Origin: Plasmodium coatneyi | Taxonomy: Eukaryota; Apicomplexa; Aconoidasida; Haemosporida; Plasmodiidae | Length of the DNA stretch: 64,000 nucleotides | Assembly: GCF_001680005.1 (NCBI RefSeq) | Contig: NC_033565.1 | Coordinates: 291,501-355,500, forward strand | Direction of reading: 5' to 3' | Part shown: piece after piece, positions 33,217-45,258 of the stretch | Numbering within the stretch: position 1 is the first letter of the stretch | How the letters are laid out: each line of letters opens with the position of its first letter | Notes under the pieces: generated by a model | What the model saw: only the letters and a program-made list of their open reading frames with translations | Databases searched by the model: none | What the model was told of the DNA's origin: nothing | Made by a program: the position numbers and the translations under genes

Positions 33217-34920
33217 GTTTGCGAAGCGGCTGTTTCGCCTTTCTACTTCCTAACCTTTCGTGGTAACCCCCCAAGGGGGCTATCCAAGATAGTCACTTAT
33301 ACACATATTATGTGTATATTTGGGTATATCCATATATCATGCTCGTGATTTTTTTTTTTTTTTTTTTTCCATAATTTCATGAACCTTTCTATTCCCCTCA
33401 CCATATATTATTACCCAATTTGCTAACAATAAATGGGCAATTTTTCTTCCCCCTTTTAAAATTTCGTATGAACCAGTTTGTCTCATGTGTGGGCGCCCAT
33501 ACAGCTCTACATTTGACATACCCAACTGCACATTTTAACCCCACATTTAAAAAAATAACAATGAAAATTACAACATGTTCAAATAAAGTTAAGCTTAAGT
33601 TTCTTACCTTTCACGACGGCATTTGTAAGTGCAACCACCGACCCGTTCGGGAAAGCCTCCTCACAGTTGTCACTAGTTATGGCTGCTTAACTACGCTGCG
33701 TTACGGACGGAGTACCCTCACGCGCCACCTGCCATTTTGGCGGATTAAAAAGGGGTTGGCATCATCAGTACATACTCTTTTATCCAAAGGGTAAGGAAAG
33801 GGCAACAGTAGTGGAACTCAAATTGGGAAAAAAAGAAAAAAGTGGGGGAGTGATTACGGCGAAGTGACCCGGGAGTCATTCTCCATAAAAGCCCCGTCCC
33901 CAGTGTGCTAAACATGCGCCAGTGGAGAAATAGCAAAAAGAAGTAAATCCAAAATGGTCGAACTTTTTAAAAATTGAAAAAAAAAAAAAACAATTGGAAT
34001 GGCAAATAGTATCTGTAGTAATGTAGCAAAGCAGTTCAACTTTTTTTTTTTTTTTTTTTTTCACCCTCTAAGAATGCCAAGTTAAACATTTCACGTATGC
34101 AACTTGTCCATACGTAAACATATTTTCGGTGCTCCCGCAGTTATATTTCCTTACACCATGATTTTTTTTTTTTTTTTTTTCCCCTTTTTTTGTGCCTCCC
34201 TCTAATGCGTATGCGCAGGTAAATATTTGCAAATGTTACTTATCCTCCTGAAAAAAAAAAAAAAAAACTTGGCTCATTCTGAATTCGAAAATTAAGCCGT
34301 TTTAACGAAAAATACGCGAAGGAGGATTAATCGAGGGGGCGAACTGCGTAGATAAGTAAAGGGCAAATTGTGGTAAACTAGCCCAAAGATTGATGACGCA
34401 TTTTATTTTACCTTCCCGTTTATCCATTTTGCGGGATGTAATACTTCATGTCAGTGAGTCCCTTTCGGCAGCAGAATTTAACCCCTTTTGAGAGAAACAC
34501 GGAGGGATAAAAATTGGAAGAACGCGCCAAAGGGGGGCAATAAATTGGCGACCATCTTGAAGGCTATCCTATCGGGCATAACCAAAATGGGAGCTTGAAA
34601 CGACGCAGTACACTGAGCGAACGAGAGATAGAAACCCCATTGGGAAGAACACCTCACATATGTATGTGCTTGTATGTACATATCGGAGCATGTGAATGTT
34701 CTCTATCGCGTAACAGCCGTGCCTGCTGCGTGCGTACTTCTACCCTGTCGTAGCACCCTGTTTTGCTCCTTCACCCAAACATCACCACATACACACGTAT
34801 ACATTTGTGCCTCTGTGCACAGTCATATTGATCAGCAAAACGGATTCCAAATACGCTGCCGAGAGCGGCACTTCTCTTGGCCCCTCAGTGGCCAACTTTT
34901 TGACTAAAAGGTTTTCCAAG
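33217..34920. other. Intergenic region, no supported gene
   Basis: This 1.7 kb spacer has many long homopolymers (T at 33350-33368, 34041-34060 and 34162-34180; A at about 33977 and 34251). It holds the 3' flank of eIF3e and the 5' flank of the beta-adaptin gene. Nothing else is supported. Confidence 0.6.
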
Positions 34921-37900
34921 ATGTCGGACCTGCGGTACTTCCAAACGACGAAAAAGGGGGAAATCCACGAACTGAAGGAGGAGCTGCATTCCTCCCACAA
35001 GGAGAAAAAAAAGGAAGCGATCAAAAAAATCATCGCCGCAATGACAGTGGGGAAAGACGTCTCCACGTTATTTTCCGATGTAGTAAACTGCATGCAGACG
35101 TCCAACATAGAGTTGAAGAAATTAGTATATCTGTACGTAATAAATTACGCAAAGGTGCAGCCCGAGCTAGCCATTTTAGCAGTAAACACTTTTCGGAAAG
35201 ACTCCTCCGACCCAAATCCCCTAATCAGAGCACTTGCCATACGAACCATGGGATGCATCAGGTTAGAACAAATTACAGAATATCTTATTGAACCGTTGAG
35301 AAGGTGCCTAAAAGATGAAGATCCCTATGTGAGAAAAACAGCCGTGATTTGTATTGCCAAATTGTATGACATATCTCCTAAGCTGGTGGAAGAGGAGGGT
35401 TTCATCGAAACGTTGCTGAACATACTGGATGATAATAACGCCATGGTGGTAGCAAACGCAATCATCTCCCTAACAGACATATGCGAAAATTCAAACAAAA
35501 GTATTTTAAAAGATGTAATAAATAAGGATGAAAATAATGTGAATAAACTGCTCAATGCAATTAACGAGTGTGTAGAATGGGGACAAGTATTCATCCTAGA
35601 CGCGTTAGTTCTGTACGAGCCAAAAACCAGTAAAGACGCAGAAAGGGTGTTAGAAAGAATACTTCCCAGATTGTCCCATGCGAACTCAGCAGTCGTCCTT
35701 TCATCCATTAAGGTTATCCTAAGTCTGTTGGACAAAATTAACGATAAAGAGTTCATCAAAAATGTGCACAAAAAATTAAGCCCATCATTAGTCACCCTCC
35801 TATCAGCAGAACCGGAGATACAATACATAGCGTTAAGGAACATAAATTTGATAACGCAGAAATTGCCACATATGCTCGTCGATAAAATTAACATGTTTTT
35901 CTGTAAGTATAACGAACCTGCGTATGTAAAGATGGAAAAGCTAGACATAATAATTCGTCTCGTTTCAGACAAGAATGTTGACCTTGTCCTATACGAATTG
36001 AAAGAATATTCCACCGAAGTGGACGTGGAATTTGTAAAAAAAAGTGTTCGAGCAATTGGCAGTTGTGCTATTAAACTACCCCAGTCGAGTGAAAAGTGCA
36101 TTAACATTTTGCTCGATTTAATAGACACAAAAATTAATTACGTCATCCAAGAGTGCATAGTAGTAATTAAGGACATTTTTAGAAAGTACCCAAATAAGTA
36201 CGAAAGTATTATCACCATTTTGTGTGAAAATTTAGAATCGCTAGACGAATCTAATGCGAAGGCGTCCCTCATTTGGATAATTGGAGAATATGTCGAAAGG
36301 ATTGAAAACGCCGATGAATTGATAGACTCCTTTTTAGAAAATTTTCTCGATGAACCGTACAATGTACAACTACAAATACTAACTGCCAGTGTAAAACTAT
36401 TTTTAAAGTGCTCAAAAAATACAAAAGATATTATCACCAAAGTGTTAAAATTGTCCACCGAGGAAAGTGACAACCCTGACTTAAGGGATAGAGCATTTAT
36501 CTACTGGAGATTATTATCCAAAAATGTAGAAATTGCAAAAAAAATTGTACTAGCGGAAAAACCACCAATACAGGAAGATAATAAAATTACCGATACGAAG
36601 GTTCTAAATAAATTAATTAAAAATATTTCCATGTTATCATCCGTTTATCATAAACTTCCAGAAACGTTCATTTCTAAGAAGGCCAGTTATTCCTTCCATA
36701 ATGATAAAGATGATGAGGATGATAATCATATCGACAATATGGATGACTATAACGTTTCTAAATTTAAAAAACAAATGGAAAGACAAAAATATGACAGCTA
36801 TTCTAGTGAAAGTAGGAAGTCCAACCGATCCAGGTCCTCCAGCGAATCATCCAACAATTCATCTGATGATCTTAATGATGATAAAGATGACGATGACGAC
36901 GGTGATGATAGTAAAAAATCTATGGACCTGATTGGCCTCAATGATGATGAATCTAGTAACGCAAAACCGAGGAGAAGTGCCCCCCCGGTTAAGCTAGTCC
37001 AAGTGTTATCTCCGGAAGATACTGGCTTGAAGGGTCAAACGGGCTTATCCATTTTGTCCTCCATAAACCGGGTTGACGGTAGGCTTTTTCTCCTTTTCCA
37101 TAGGCGTGTCGTCTGCATGTGTGGCATGGGAGTGTCCACCTGAGCACACGCACGAATGTGTCAATAGAGATGCGTTTTCTTGTGTGTACCATTTTGAGTC
37201 GTAACATGTGTTCCAACTTTTGTAAATTCCTCCCTCCCATTTGTGCATACCCACTTGTATAATATATTTCCCCTATCCCCCACCAAATGCTACCCCCCTC
37301 TGCAGGAAAGATACAACTCAAAATCGCCGTGACCAACCAGACACCAAATCCCGTTGTCATATCAGGAGTCCAAATAAACAAAAATTCGTAAGCACAAAAA
37401 TGCGATGAGAAAAAGAGGGGAAGGAACAGAAAAATGCCTCCACCGACAGTTTCTTCCGCCTACTGATGGATGCTCGTTCCTCTTCCTATAGTGGCAACCC
37501 ATTGTGCACAAATTTAACACCGCTCTTCTGCCCTTCATCTTTCTTCAGATTTGGACTTTCCTCGCCGAACAATCTGGACATCCAAAATGTTTCCTTCGGA
37601 GAAACAAAAGGTAAGTTGTGGTAGATGAATAACCAGACATACTCATCTGGTCCATCAAGAAAAATCTCCCTTTCTTAAACAAAAGATGTTTTAAATTTCC
37701 ACCCTTTTCTTCACCTCCTTTCAGAAATGTTAATTTTGCTTGTTCCGAATATGCTAAATTCGAACACCCCCCCGTCGACGCCTCTATTTTTACAAGTGAG
37801 TTGAAAATCTCGTTGATGGTTTTCTTTTTTTTATTTTCCGATTCACCACCTGTTAAGTTGCAAAGTGCTTAACGTAACCGCACTTGCGTAATCACCTTTT

Positions 37901-38768
37901 GGTTTTCCACCTGTTAGGTCGCCATAAAAACGAGCATCGACATTTTTTACTTCAATGTGCCGTATGACATTTTTATCGTTTTTGTTGAAAATTTCAACAT
38001 GGAGAAGGACATTTTTAAGAAGAAGTGGCAGCTCATAGAGGATTCGAAGGAGGTACACCGAAAATGCATGTGCCTTACATGACAAAGCTACAACTACGTA
38101 GTATGTACGGCTATCCTTTGATAGACACACAACTGATCTGACATCCACCCCCTTTTAACTTCCTAACTTTTCCGTAGAGCATACTGATGGCTTCAAGTCC
38201 CATGGTTATTACCTCCGACATACTAATAAAGCGGATGAAGATATTTAACATTTCGCTAATAGCCCGAAGGAATGTGAATAACATGGTAGGTGGTTTCGTT
38301 AGGGAGTGTTATGCTTGTATGGTGGTTAACCACCGCTTGGTTTATTTTGCTGTTCAATTCAGCTAAGTGAAGAATTGATAGCGTCACTGCAGTGTGAAAC
38401 TATCTGTTTACCCCTCCCAACACTGCTCATTTTCCTCCCCCACACACATAGGAACTGTACTACTTCGCGTGCCTAACGACGAACAATCTCGTTATACTGA
38501 GCGAAGTGGCCATTCAACCTGAGAAGAAAGTTGTCAAGCTGTGCGTCAGGACGGACTCCACATCAGTGGTAATGACTAAGTGCTTCCCGCGGCAGATGAT
38601 GCAAAGGGCATTATGTGCAAACGGGGAAAACTGAACGGATCATATTTGTTCCTGTTGCACAATTCCACTAACGAACCTTGTGTGTATTTTCTTCCCCACC
38701 TATTACAGATACCGCTGTACAAGCTTCTCTTCGTGAAGGCCTTTTCGTTGAGCGTGACGCAGACGTGA
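34921..38768 (+). CDS. AP1B: AP-1/AP-2 complex subunit beta (beta-adaptin), eight exons
   Basis: Exons are 34921-37078, 37306-37388, 37549-37610, 37725-37795, 37918-38052, 38178-38285, 38452-38568 and 38709-38768, with consistent phases and standard GT/AG ends. The frame also extends upstream without an ATG, so MSDLRYFQTTKKGEIHELKE is taken as the start. The trunk is a HEAT-type solenoid with family signatures: KKEAIKKIIAAMTVGKDVS, NPLIRALAIRTMGCIRLEQI, DEDPYVRKTAVICIAKLYD and ASLIWIIGEYVERI. A long acidic and serine-rich hinge follows (about residues 595-690). The small exons encode the C-terminal ear (GKIQLKIAVTNQTPNPVVIS, then MEKDIFKKKWQLIED), which binds accessory factors. The protein is the large beta chain of a clathrin adaptor used in Golgi-endosome sorting. 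The ear is divided over seven introns, whereas the whole trunk is one exon. Confidence 0.9.
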
Positions 38769-39959
38769 CCAATGGGTGAAAAGCGATATTTACAGCTGAA
38801 GGGGGGACCCGCTGTGTTTCCTACTTTTACGATATCATCATTTTCGCCCCTTTGATTTCCCCATTTTGAAGCGTACATAAGCCCCCCTGTTTACATTGTG
38901 TACACTTATTGTAGCTTGTCCCATTTGTTTTTTCTTTCTTTTTTTTTTTTTTTCCACGCCTTCTTTTTATATATACATACCACTGTTACATGTGCGTGTG
39001 AACTGCGGAAACTTTTTAGTCTACTTTACCCTCCGATTAAATTTTAACAAACGAATACCTTACAATCGTTCCATTTTTGTTCAACCTATACGGACCATTT
39101 TCGCATCCCTTTCAAGCCTACGCGACGAGTGGATACGTAAATATACGGGCTACACGTCAAAAGTAAAAACGGTTATATATTCCTTTTGCGTTATTCAAAA
39201 TTGGCACATATAAATCCTTTAAAGTGGGGGAAATGACCAGCGCGTTTGCAGAGGAAAAGAAACAAATTGAACTGACTTCCTAACCTGCCATGTGTGTACA
39301 GGTTGTATCATTTGGTCAAGAACACCCGAACTGTTAAATATGCGTAGCTTAAAAAAAAAGGGGGCATATAATTTGTTCGGCCAAGGGTCGAAGTCGATGT
39401 GGATATGAGGGAAGTTTCTGGTTTTTTTTTTTTTTTTTTCAAAGGAAAATTATTTTATTTTTAAAGGCACTTCACCTGTAAGCAGATAAACCTGAAAAGG
39501 AAGCCTACCTGTCACCGTAGTGTGTTTTTTTTTTTTTTTTTTTATCGTATGGGAGGAGCACAAAACGTTACAGTAAAGTGAAATCCTGCGTGACACACTT
39601 AAAACATTTGGGCGCTTTCATTTTTTACTTATATTCTTTTTAGCGTAGATATATATATTTTTTTCTTTTCCTCTTTGGTGAAATATTCCCATTTTATCGC
39701 TTAAGGTGAAGGGAAAAGTTCATCTAACTGCTTTTCCGATTTGCACAAAAGTTTGTGAATAGTAAAATAGGGAAGCGCGCTAGAAGCGTATTGGGGAGTA
39801 TTCAATTCTAACCAGTATTCGCCACGTGCAGCATTTAATCAGTTCTGCGAGTCATTCCTTACGCATATCGTAGACACTACGCCTATCACATCTGGTACTT
39901 TTCCCCTCCTCTACCATCCGCACTTTTACTATCGCAACTGACAAAGCAACGAAAGAAAA
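38769..39959. other. Intergenic region, no supported gene
   Basis: This spacer has T runs at 38939-38954, 39422-39440 and 39525-39543. There is no coding or RNA feature that I can support. Confidence 0.6.
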
Positions 39960-40334
39960 ATGGAGAACGCCCACCTGGATAGGCTCAATTACGACTTCAG
40001 AATAAAAGACGTCACGACCATAAGGGACATCAATTTGCAAGCCAAGGAAAACAACATTGAACATTTTCACGACCAAATCTTACTAAATGAAGAAAAGAAT
40101 TTTTTAAAAAGGACCGGTTTGATATACGGAAGTCAGGAAGTGTTTAAGCAAATAATGGATAGGGACATCGTGGCCATGACCAGGAGATTGCCAGGAATAA
40201 AGAGCAGTATGTTATCCCTGGATGTTCTGCGAAATTCCATCGATCGGATAGAGGCGCACGAGTATATGGAAAATCTGTCTCACATTTCGCAGGAGCCAGT
40301 GAGCGAACTCATTGAACGGAAGATGAACATTTAG
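39960..40334 (+). CDS. UMP1: Proteasome maturation factor UMP1 (POMP)
   Basis: A single exon of 124 residues. The family core is in the C-terminal half: a helix (GSQEVFKQIMDRDIVAMT), the RLPGI element (the family has RLPG or LPGL), then SSMLSLDVLRNSIDRIEAHE. This corresponds to the S-x-L-x-L-(D/E)-(I/V)-L signature before the acidic end. The N-terminal half is variable, as usual. UMP1 holds half-proteasomes during assembly of the 20S core and is degraded when the catalytic chamber closes. The length matches the family (about 120-150). The gene is compact and convergent with DDX41. Confidence 0.82.
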   Translation: MENAHLDRLNYDFRIKDVTTIRDINLQAKENNIEHFHDQILLNEEKNFLKRTGLIYGSQEVFKQIMDRDIVAMTRRLPGIKSSMLSLDVLRNSIDRIEAHEYMENLSHISQEPVSELIERKMNI

Positions 40335-40731
40335 GGTGCGTAGCGAGCGAAGAGGAACGAAATGGTGTGCCTATTAGTAGGCAACCCTTTTCATCGTAAC
40401 ACCTAATGGTGCCCTTTCACGCAGCTTAGCGTATGTACAAACATCAGTTTTGCAGACATGTAGCGAATGGGATCGCCTACGGGTTAAAAAAAAAGAAAAA
40501 AAAAATTCGTAAAAGTGTATGTACATAAGAGATCACCCTGTTGTGCCATTTTTATGTAACCCCTTCTGCATTTGTTCAATGGTTATTTTTATTTTTTTTT
40601 TTTTTTTTCAACAAACAGACTAGTGAAAAGGGAACTACCCTCGTAAAATTAATTTTTTAATCACTGTAGCACGGTGTAGGTACGCGGGAAAAGTGCACCC
40701 CCGCAATGTGTGCACTACTACAGGTTTATCC
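40335..40731. other. Convergent 3' intergenic region
   Basis: These 397 bases lie between the stop codons of UMP1 (+) and DDX41 (-), with an A run at about 40491-40504 and a T run at about 40592-40608. No gene is supported. Confidence 0.6.
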
Positions 40732-42732
40732 CTACCAATCCCCCGTGTAGGCGTGCATATTGTTGTGCTTGTTACTGCTAGATAGGATATCCTTGTTGGT
40801 GAAGGATATCTGCTTGTTTCTCTGGCTCTCCAGTTTGGAGCACTGGGTGATTCTGTGGCCGAGGCCACCACAGTAGGAGCAGCCCTTAACCCCTCCGATT
40901 TCTTTTAAGTTTATCCCTTTGCTGTCAAGCATTTCTAAAAACGGGGGAATCTTCTGCTTCGCTTCAATCAATAGCGCTTTTAGATCTAACAAAATGGCTT
41001 CTTCCTGGTTCTTGTTAATAAATGTGGTAGCGATTCCAGTTTTTCCACATCTACCGGTTCTACCAATTCGATGCACATAATTTTCTATATCCTTTGGCAT
41101 GTCATAATTAATAACATGTTCAATTGATGGGAAATCCAACCCTTTCGAGGCGACATCTGTTCCAACTAGGATATCTTTCTTCCCCTCCCTAAATAAATTA
41201 ATCGCTTCTTGTCTCTCCGTCTGACCTAAATTTCCATGAATAGCAACTGCATTCACCCCCTTGAGGAGCAAATACTCATGCACATCATCTACATCTTTCT
41301 TATTTTCACAGAAAATTAAAACGGGGGGTCCAGTTTTCTGTAGCACTTCTAACAGGTAGGACAGTTTCAATTCTTCCTTTACGTATTCCACCTCTTGTAT
41401 GACGTCCAAGTTTGCTGCACCAGCTCTTCCCACATTGATAATGATCGGATTTACTAAAGTAGATTTAGCGAACTCCTGTATCTTCTTCGGCATGGTTGCA
41501 CTAAATAGCAACGTTTGTCTTTGTCTCGAAAAATGGTCTAACGTGTTACGTACTTCTTCTTCGAACCCTAAGTCAATTAACCTATCTGCTTCATCAAAGC
41601 AAAGATATCTACACTGCTCAAGGGTCATTCGTTTTTTATTTAACATATCATTTAATCTACCTGGGGTAGCCACAACCATATGCACCCCCTTTTGTATTTC
41701 TCTTCCCTGATCAAAGGTACTTACTCCTCCAATCATACATAAGCTCCTCAACATTGGGTAGTTACCCTCATGTAGAAACTCACAAAAATACTTTATTACA
41801 TTATGAGTTTGTGTTGCTAGTTCTCTGGATGGACATATGATAAGACCGAGTGGTCCTTCTCCTTCCTCAATTGGACACCGCAGTTCTCCTTCTAAGCAAA
41901 TCATAACCAAAGGGAGAACAAAAACGATCGTTTTCCCACTACCCGTAAATGCAATTCCGATGATATCTCTCCCTAGCAGGATCGATGGTAATCCCTGCAT
42001 TTGTATTTGCGTAGGCTTATCAATTTTCTTCTTTTTTAACGCTTTTAAAATTGGCTTCGGAAATTTCATGTCACGAAAGTTTTTAATAGGTGGTGGAATA
42101 TCACTTCCACTTACGTCGATATAGAAGACATTTCTCACTTTACTCACGTATTTATCACTTAGCTTCTTATACTTGCTTGGTAGCGTCCATATCGTTTTGA
42201 AGTTCTCATTATACACGATACCTTTTGCTCTTTCTTTCACAGATTGTAGTGGTGCATTTAACGCTTTGGACACTTGCGCTAGTATTTTCTCCTCCTTCTT
42301 TCGAATTTCCTCTGTCTCGTCCACTTCATTGTTTTGTGCCTGCAGTTTCATTTTGTAGAATGTCTCCAGGAGGCTCTTTTGCATGTTTACCTGAACTTGG
42401 TTTTGATTCTTTGCGTCTTTCTTCACAGACTTCTTCTTCTTTTCCTTACCATCCTTTTTACCCTTATTTTTATCGCTTTGGTTGTCCCCATTTTCTGCTC
42501 CACTGGAATTTTCACTTGAATCATTCTTTTCACTACCCTCTCCGTCGTCATCATCATCCTCCACCTGGTCTTTCCTCTTCTTCTTTTCACTTAAAAAACT
42601 GTTCACCAGGTTATCCATGAACCTCTTCTTTCGTACGCTCCTAGGTTCGTAAACGAACTCGCTGCTGCTGCTGCTGTCGGCTCCATCGTTGTCCCCCCGT
42701 TCCTGTTCCTTGCCTTCGTTTAGTTTCCCCAT
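40732..42732 (-). CDS. DDX41: DEAD-box ATP-dependent RNA helicase DDX41 (Abstrakt family)
   Basis: A single exon of 666 residues with an ATG at 42732. An acidic, Lys-rich N-terminal third (VEDDDDDGEGSEKNDSSENS) is followed by the helicase core. Motifs in order: Q motif region (KPTQIQMQGLPSILLGRDII), Walker A FTGSGKT, PSRELA, GG, TPGR, the DEAD box in CFDEADRLIDLGFE, SAT in LLFSATMP, GTDVASKGLD and HRIGRTGR. The C-terminus carries a CCHC zinc knuckle, GCSYCGGLGHRITQC, which together with the core marks DDX41 rather than other DEAD helicases. DDX41 acts in pre-mRNA splicing and associated RNA remodelling in the nucleus. The family call is firm. Confidence 0.92.
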   Translation of the reverse strand: MGKLNEGKEQERGDNDGADSSSSSEFVYEPRSVRKKRFMDNLVNSFLSEKKKRKDQVEDDDDDGEGSEKNDSSENSSGAENGDNQSDKNKGKKDGKEKKKKSVKKDAKNQNQVQVNMQKSLLETFYKMKLQAQNNEVDETEEIRKKEEKILAQVSKALNAPLQSVKERAKGIVYNENFKTIWTLPSKYKKLSDKYVSKVRNVFYIDVSGSDIPPPIKNFRDMKFPKPILKALKKKKIDKPTQIQMQGLPSILLGRDIIGIAFTGSGKTIVFVLPLVMICLEGELRCPIEEGEGPLGLIICPSRELATQTHNVIKYFCEFLHEGNYPMLRSLCMIGGVSTFDQGREIQKGVHMVVATPGRLNDMLNKKRMTLEQCRYLCFDEADRLIDLGFEEEVRNTLDHFSRQRQTLLFSATMPKKIQEFAKSTLVNPIIINVGRAGAANLDVIQEVEYVKEELKLSYLLEVLQKTGPPVLIFCENKKDVDDVHEYLLLKGVNAVAIHGNLGQTERQEAINLFREGKKDILVGTDVASKGLDFPSIEHVINYDMPKDIENYVHRIGRTGRCGKTGIATTFINKNQEEAILLDLKALLIEAKQKIPPFLEMLDSKGINLKEIGGVKGCSYCGGLGHRITQCSKLESQRNKQISFTNKDILSSSNKHNNMHAYTGDW

Positions 42733-43095
42733 TTAGGCGGCTTCCTTCCCGTATATTTACAGGAACATGCATTTAAGCATTTATGGAATTCCGTGCATAC
42801 ATACACCACTGCGTTGCACGGTTGAGGGAAAACCAAGCGTTATCCTAATCTCCCTTGTATGGCCCCCCTCGGGATGAGCTCTAACAAATACCGCTCTACA
42901 ATTATTTACTCTAAATATTTACTCATTTATTTATCTACTCGCCTATATGTCATGCTGCGCGGAGCCGTTTTCGTCTTCCCGTCCTCCTCCATTCGTAGTC
43001 CAGAATAACCGATCGGTTCGGAAAAAAAAACTCATCCTCTAAATGTATAAGTTGCCCCCGAAATGGCATTTTTCAGTCGAACAAAAAAAAGGGCG

Positions 43096-43126
<31 letters not shown>

Positions 43127-45013
43127 TCCCCCACAGGATAGTGACCAAAAAGTGAATAAATATTTTTCGCCAATTTAAAAAAAATAAAATAAGAAATAAA
43201 TGCTAACGTTGCTGCCGAAAGGAGAAGCTGTGCATTTTCGCTCCACAACTTTCATACCCACGTTAGTCATTCAAGGTGGTAATCATTTTCCCATTTTTTT
43301 GTTCCTCTTTTACTATCCTTATGAGCATCCCCCAACTTACGTAGCACAGTACGGTACTTTTCACTTATTAATAATGCGTAGGAAATTAAAACATTTGGCA
43401 GAAGCAGTTAGGACGTTCCCCATGAGGCAGAGGAGGAGGAAAAAAAATACACGTCCGAATTTAGCACAATAGGGGGGTTCCATTTATAATCGCTTAGAAG
43501 TACGTATGACTTATCACCCTATACGTTCTTAACGAAATGGTGCCAAGTCTAATGATGTAAAAAATGGGAAGTGGCCAAAGTTGGGGGTGGTGTGAAAATA
43601 GAAATGCATAACCTGATGGAGACACAACACGTAACAGCGGAGTGGTATGCCTAATAGGGAGGGTTCCACCGTATGTAACATAACACCACCGGTGTTGCAT
43701 TTAACCGCGGAAACTAATTGGCTAAGTAGCATGGTACTCGACTAAGGCCATTACCACATAAAAATATAGTAGCAAGGATTTTCCTTTTCCCCACTTCTTA
43801 CACCGTACAAGTGGTAAATAACACGCAGTGGATGTAGGTAACTTCCGCGTGTTACCCCCCTGCACAAATGAACGGCCAGATAGAGAGAAGCAAAGACGAA
43901 TTGGCTTCTCCCAAACGTTGTTAACGCAAAAATTAAAGCGAATTATCAAACGTGAGAAATGGGAATCGGTTTAGACTTCCCAATTTGAATTCATAACAAT
44001 TTGATAAAGTTGGGGGAAAAATAAAAACAGCTTCAAATGAGTAATAGTCGACAGAATTTTCTACCCCCCATGGTAACTTCACACGGTAAGGAACTCCGCA
44101 CAATATATTACTATTTTCCTTTATTATTAAAATTAAAAAAAGTGGCATGGATGAAAGGATTCTACACTTATGACAACATTTGGATACATATGCGTCCGAA
44201 CAATTTACCATTCCATGGGGGAATCTTTTTTTTTTTTTTTTTTTCTAGTACGTTATTCATATGAGGCATAATCCCCCTTTGTTGCGGCACAACGCGTCGC
44301 ATAAATTCCTGCATGTGCACCCCTCGGAACACCCGTGTGAGAAGAAGATATTATCTGCACACACATTCGTCCATGGTACAATTCTTATAACTGTCAGGAA
44401 TCACCTTTCTCATCATTATAGCCATTTTAGAAAATATCCAAAAGGGTAAAAAACTATCTCACGCGGAAGAGCTGCAACGCGGCGGGATCCGCGAATGTCC
44501 TCTTTTGAGTTAACCGAGAAGGGCAGGAAAAAAAAAAAAAAAAATTCATTTTTTCAAGACGTTTCAGAAAAATATCCATTTGAAACCATTACTATAGTGC
44601 GCACTTCGACTTTTGCTGAATTTAAAATAAAATGCCTTTTCAAATACCCAATGTTAAGTTTTATAAAAAATCGCAATAAATACGCGAACGAACAAATCAT
44701 TCATATGTAGATGGATTCAAAAGAAAGGGAAAGAAAAAACCTAACACTCTGCTCTCGGTAAAAGGTTTTTAAAAAAAGTGCCCATGCGTGTATAGAACCC
44801 AAAGTTCCAGTAAAAAAGATATCGAAGGAACGCATTTACATTTCATGGATGCATCTATTTAAAGTATAATGGTAATAATTATACATACAGTGTTGAACAA
44901 AAATAATAAATTTTTTTTTTTTTGTTGCGAATACGAAGGGGCTATATGGCATAGATTTTTAAGTGCATGCAGCACGAATGAAGTTAGAATTTCTTTAAGA
45001 AATGCCTTGTTGA
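42733..45013. other. Long intergenic region before tRNA-Leu, no supported gene
   Basis: This 2.3 kb stretch holds the DDX41 5' flank and spacer with long homopolymers (T at 43100-43124 and 44226-44244; A at about 44527-44544). The frames at 43200-43472 and 44495-44710 have an ATG, but the second is carried by an A run and neither shows a family signature. Confidence 0.5.
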
Positions 45014-45096
45014 GCACGGGTGCCCGAGTGGTTAAGGGGGTGGACTTAAGATCCTCTGGTCACTAGACCGCGTGGGTTCGAACCCCACCTCGTGCA
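45014..45096 (+). tRNA. tRNA-Leu: tRNA-Leu (anticodon UAA)
   Basis: An 83-base class II tRNA. The acceptor stem GCACGGG pairs with CTCGTGC with one G-U pair, followed by discriminator A. The D arm is CCCGAGTGGTTAAGGG, the anticodon loop CTTAAGA gives UAA, the long variable arm is GGTCACTAGACC, and the T arm is GTGGGTTCGAACCCCAC. The CCA end is not encoded, as expected for a nuclear gene. The anticodon stem GTGGA/TCCTC has one U-U mismatch. A T-rich stretch follows, suiting Pol III termination. This gene marks the left border of the kir island. Confidence 0.93.
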
Positions 45097-45221
45097 AATT
45101 TTTTTCACTATGCAAACGAGTTAATAAGGGTGTTGTTACATCGTAAGATATCATTTTATTGCATATACAGAAATATTACTACAGTTTCGGATAAAATTTA
45201 ACCATATTGGGTGCTCGCTCC

Positions 45222-45258
<37 letters not shown>

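Noticed and set aside
35325..36128. 267-codon minus-strand frame within beta-adaptin
   Set aside because: It is the antisense shadow of the highly conserved HEAT-repeat exon.
42225..42620. 131-codon plus-strand frame over the DDX41 N-terminus
   Set aside because: It is antisense to the acidic, Lys-rich coding region of DDX41 and is explained by its codon composition.
44495..44710. ATG-started 71-codon frame before tRNA-Leu
   Set aside because: Its first third is driven by an A run, no motif is present, and it ends in AT-rich spacer.
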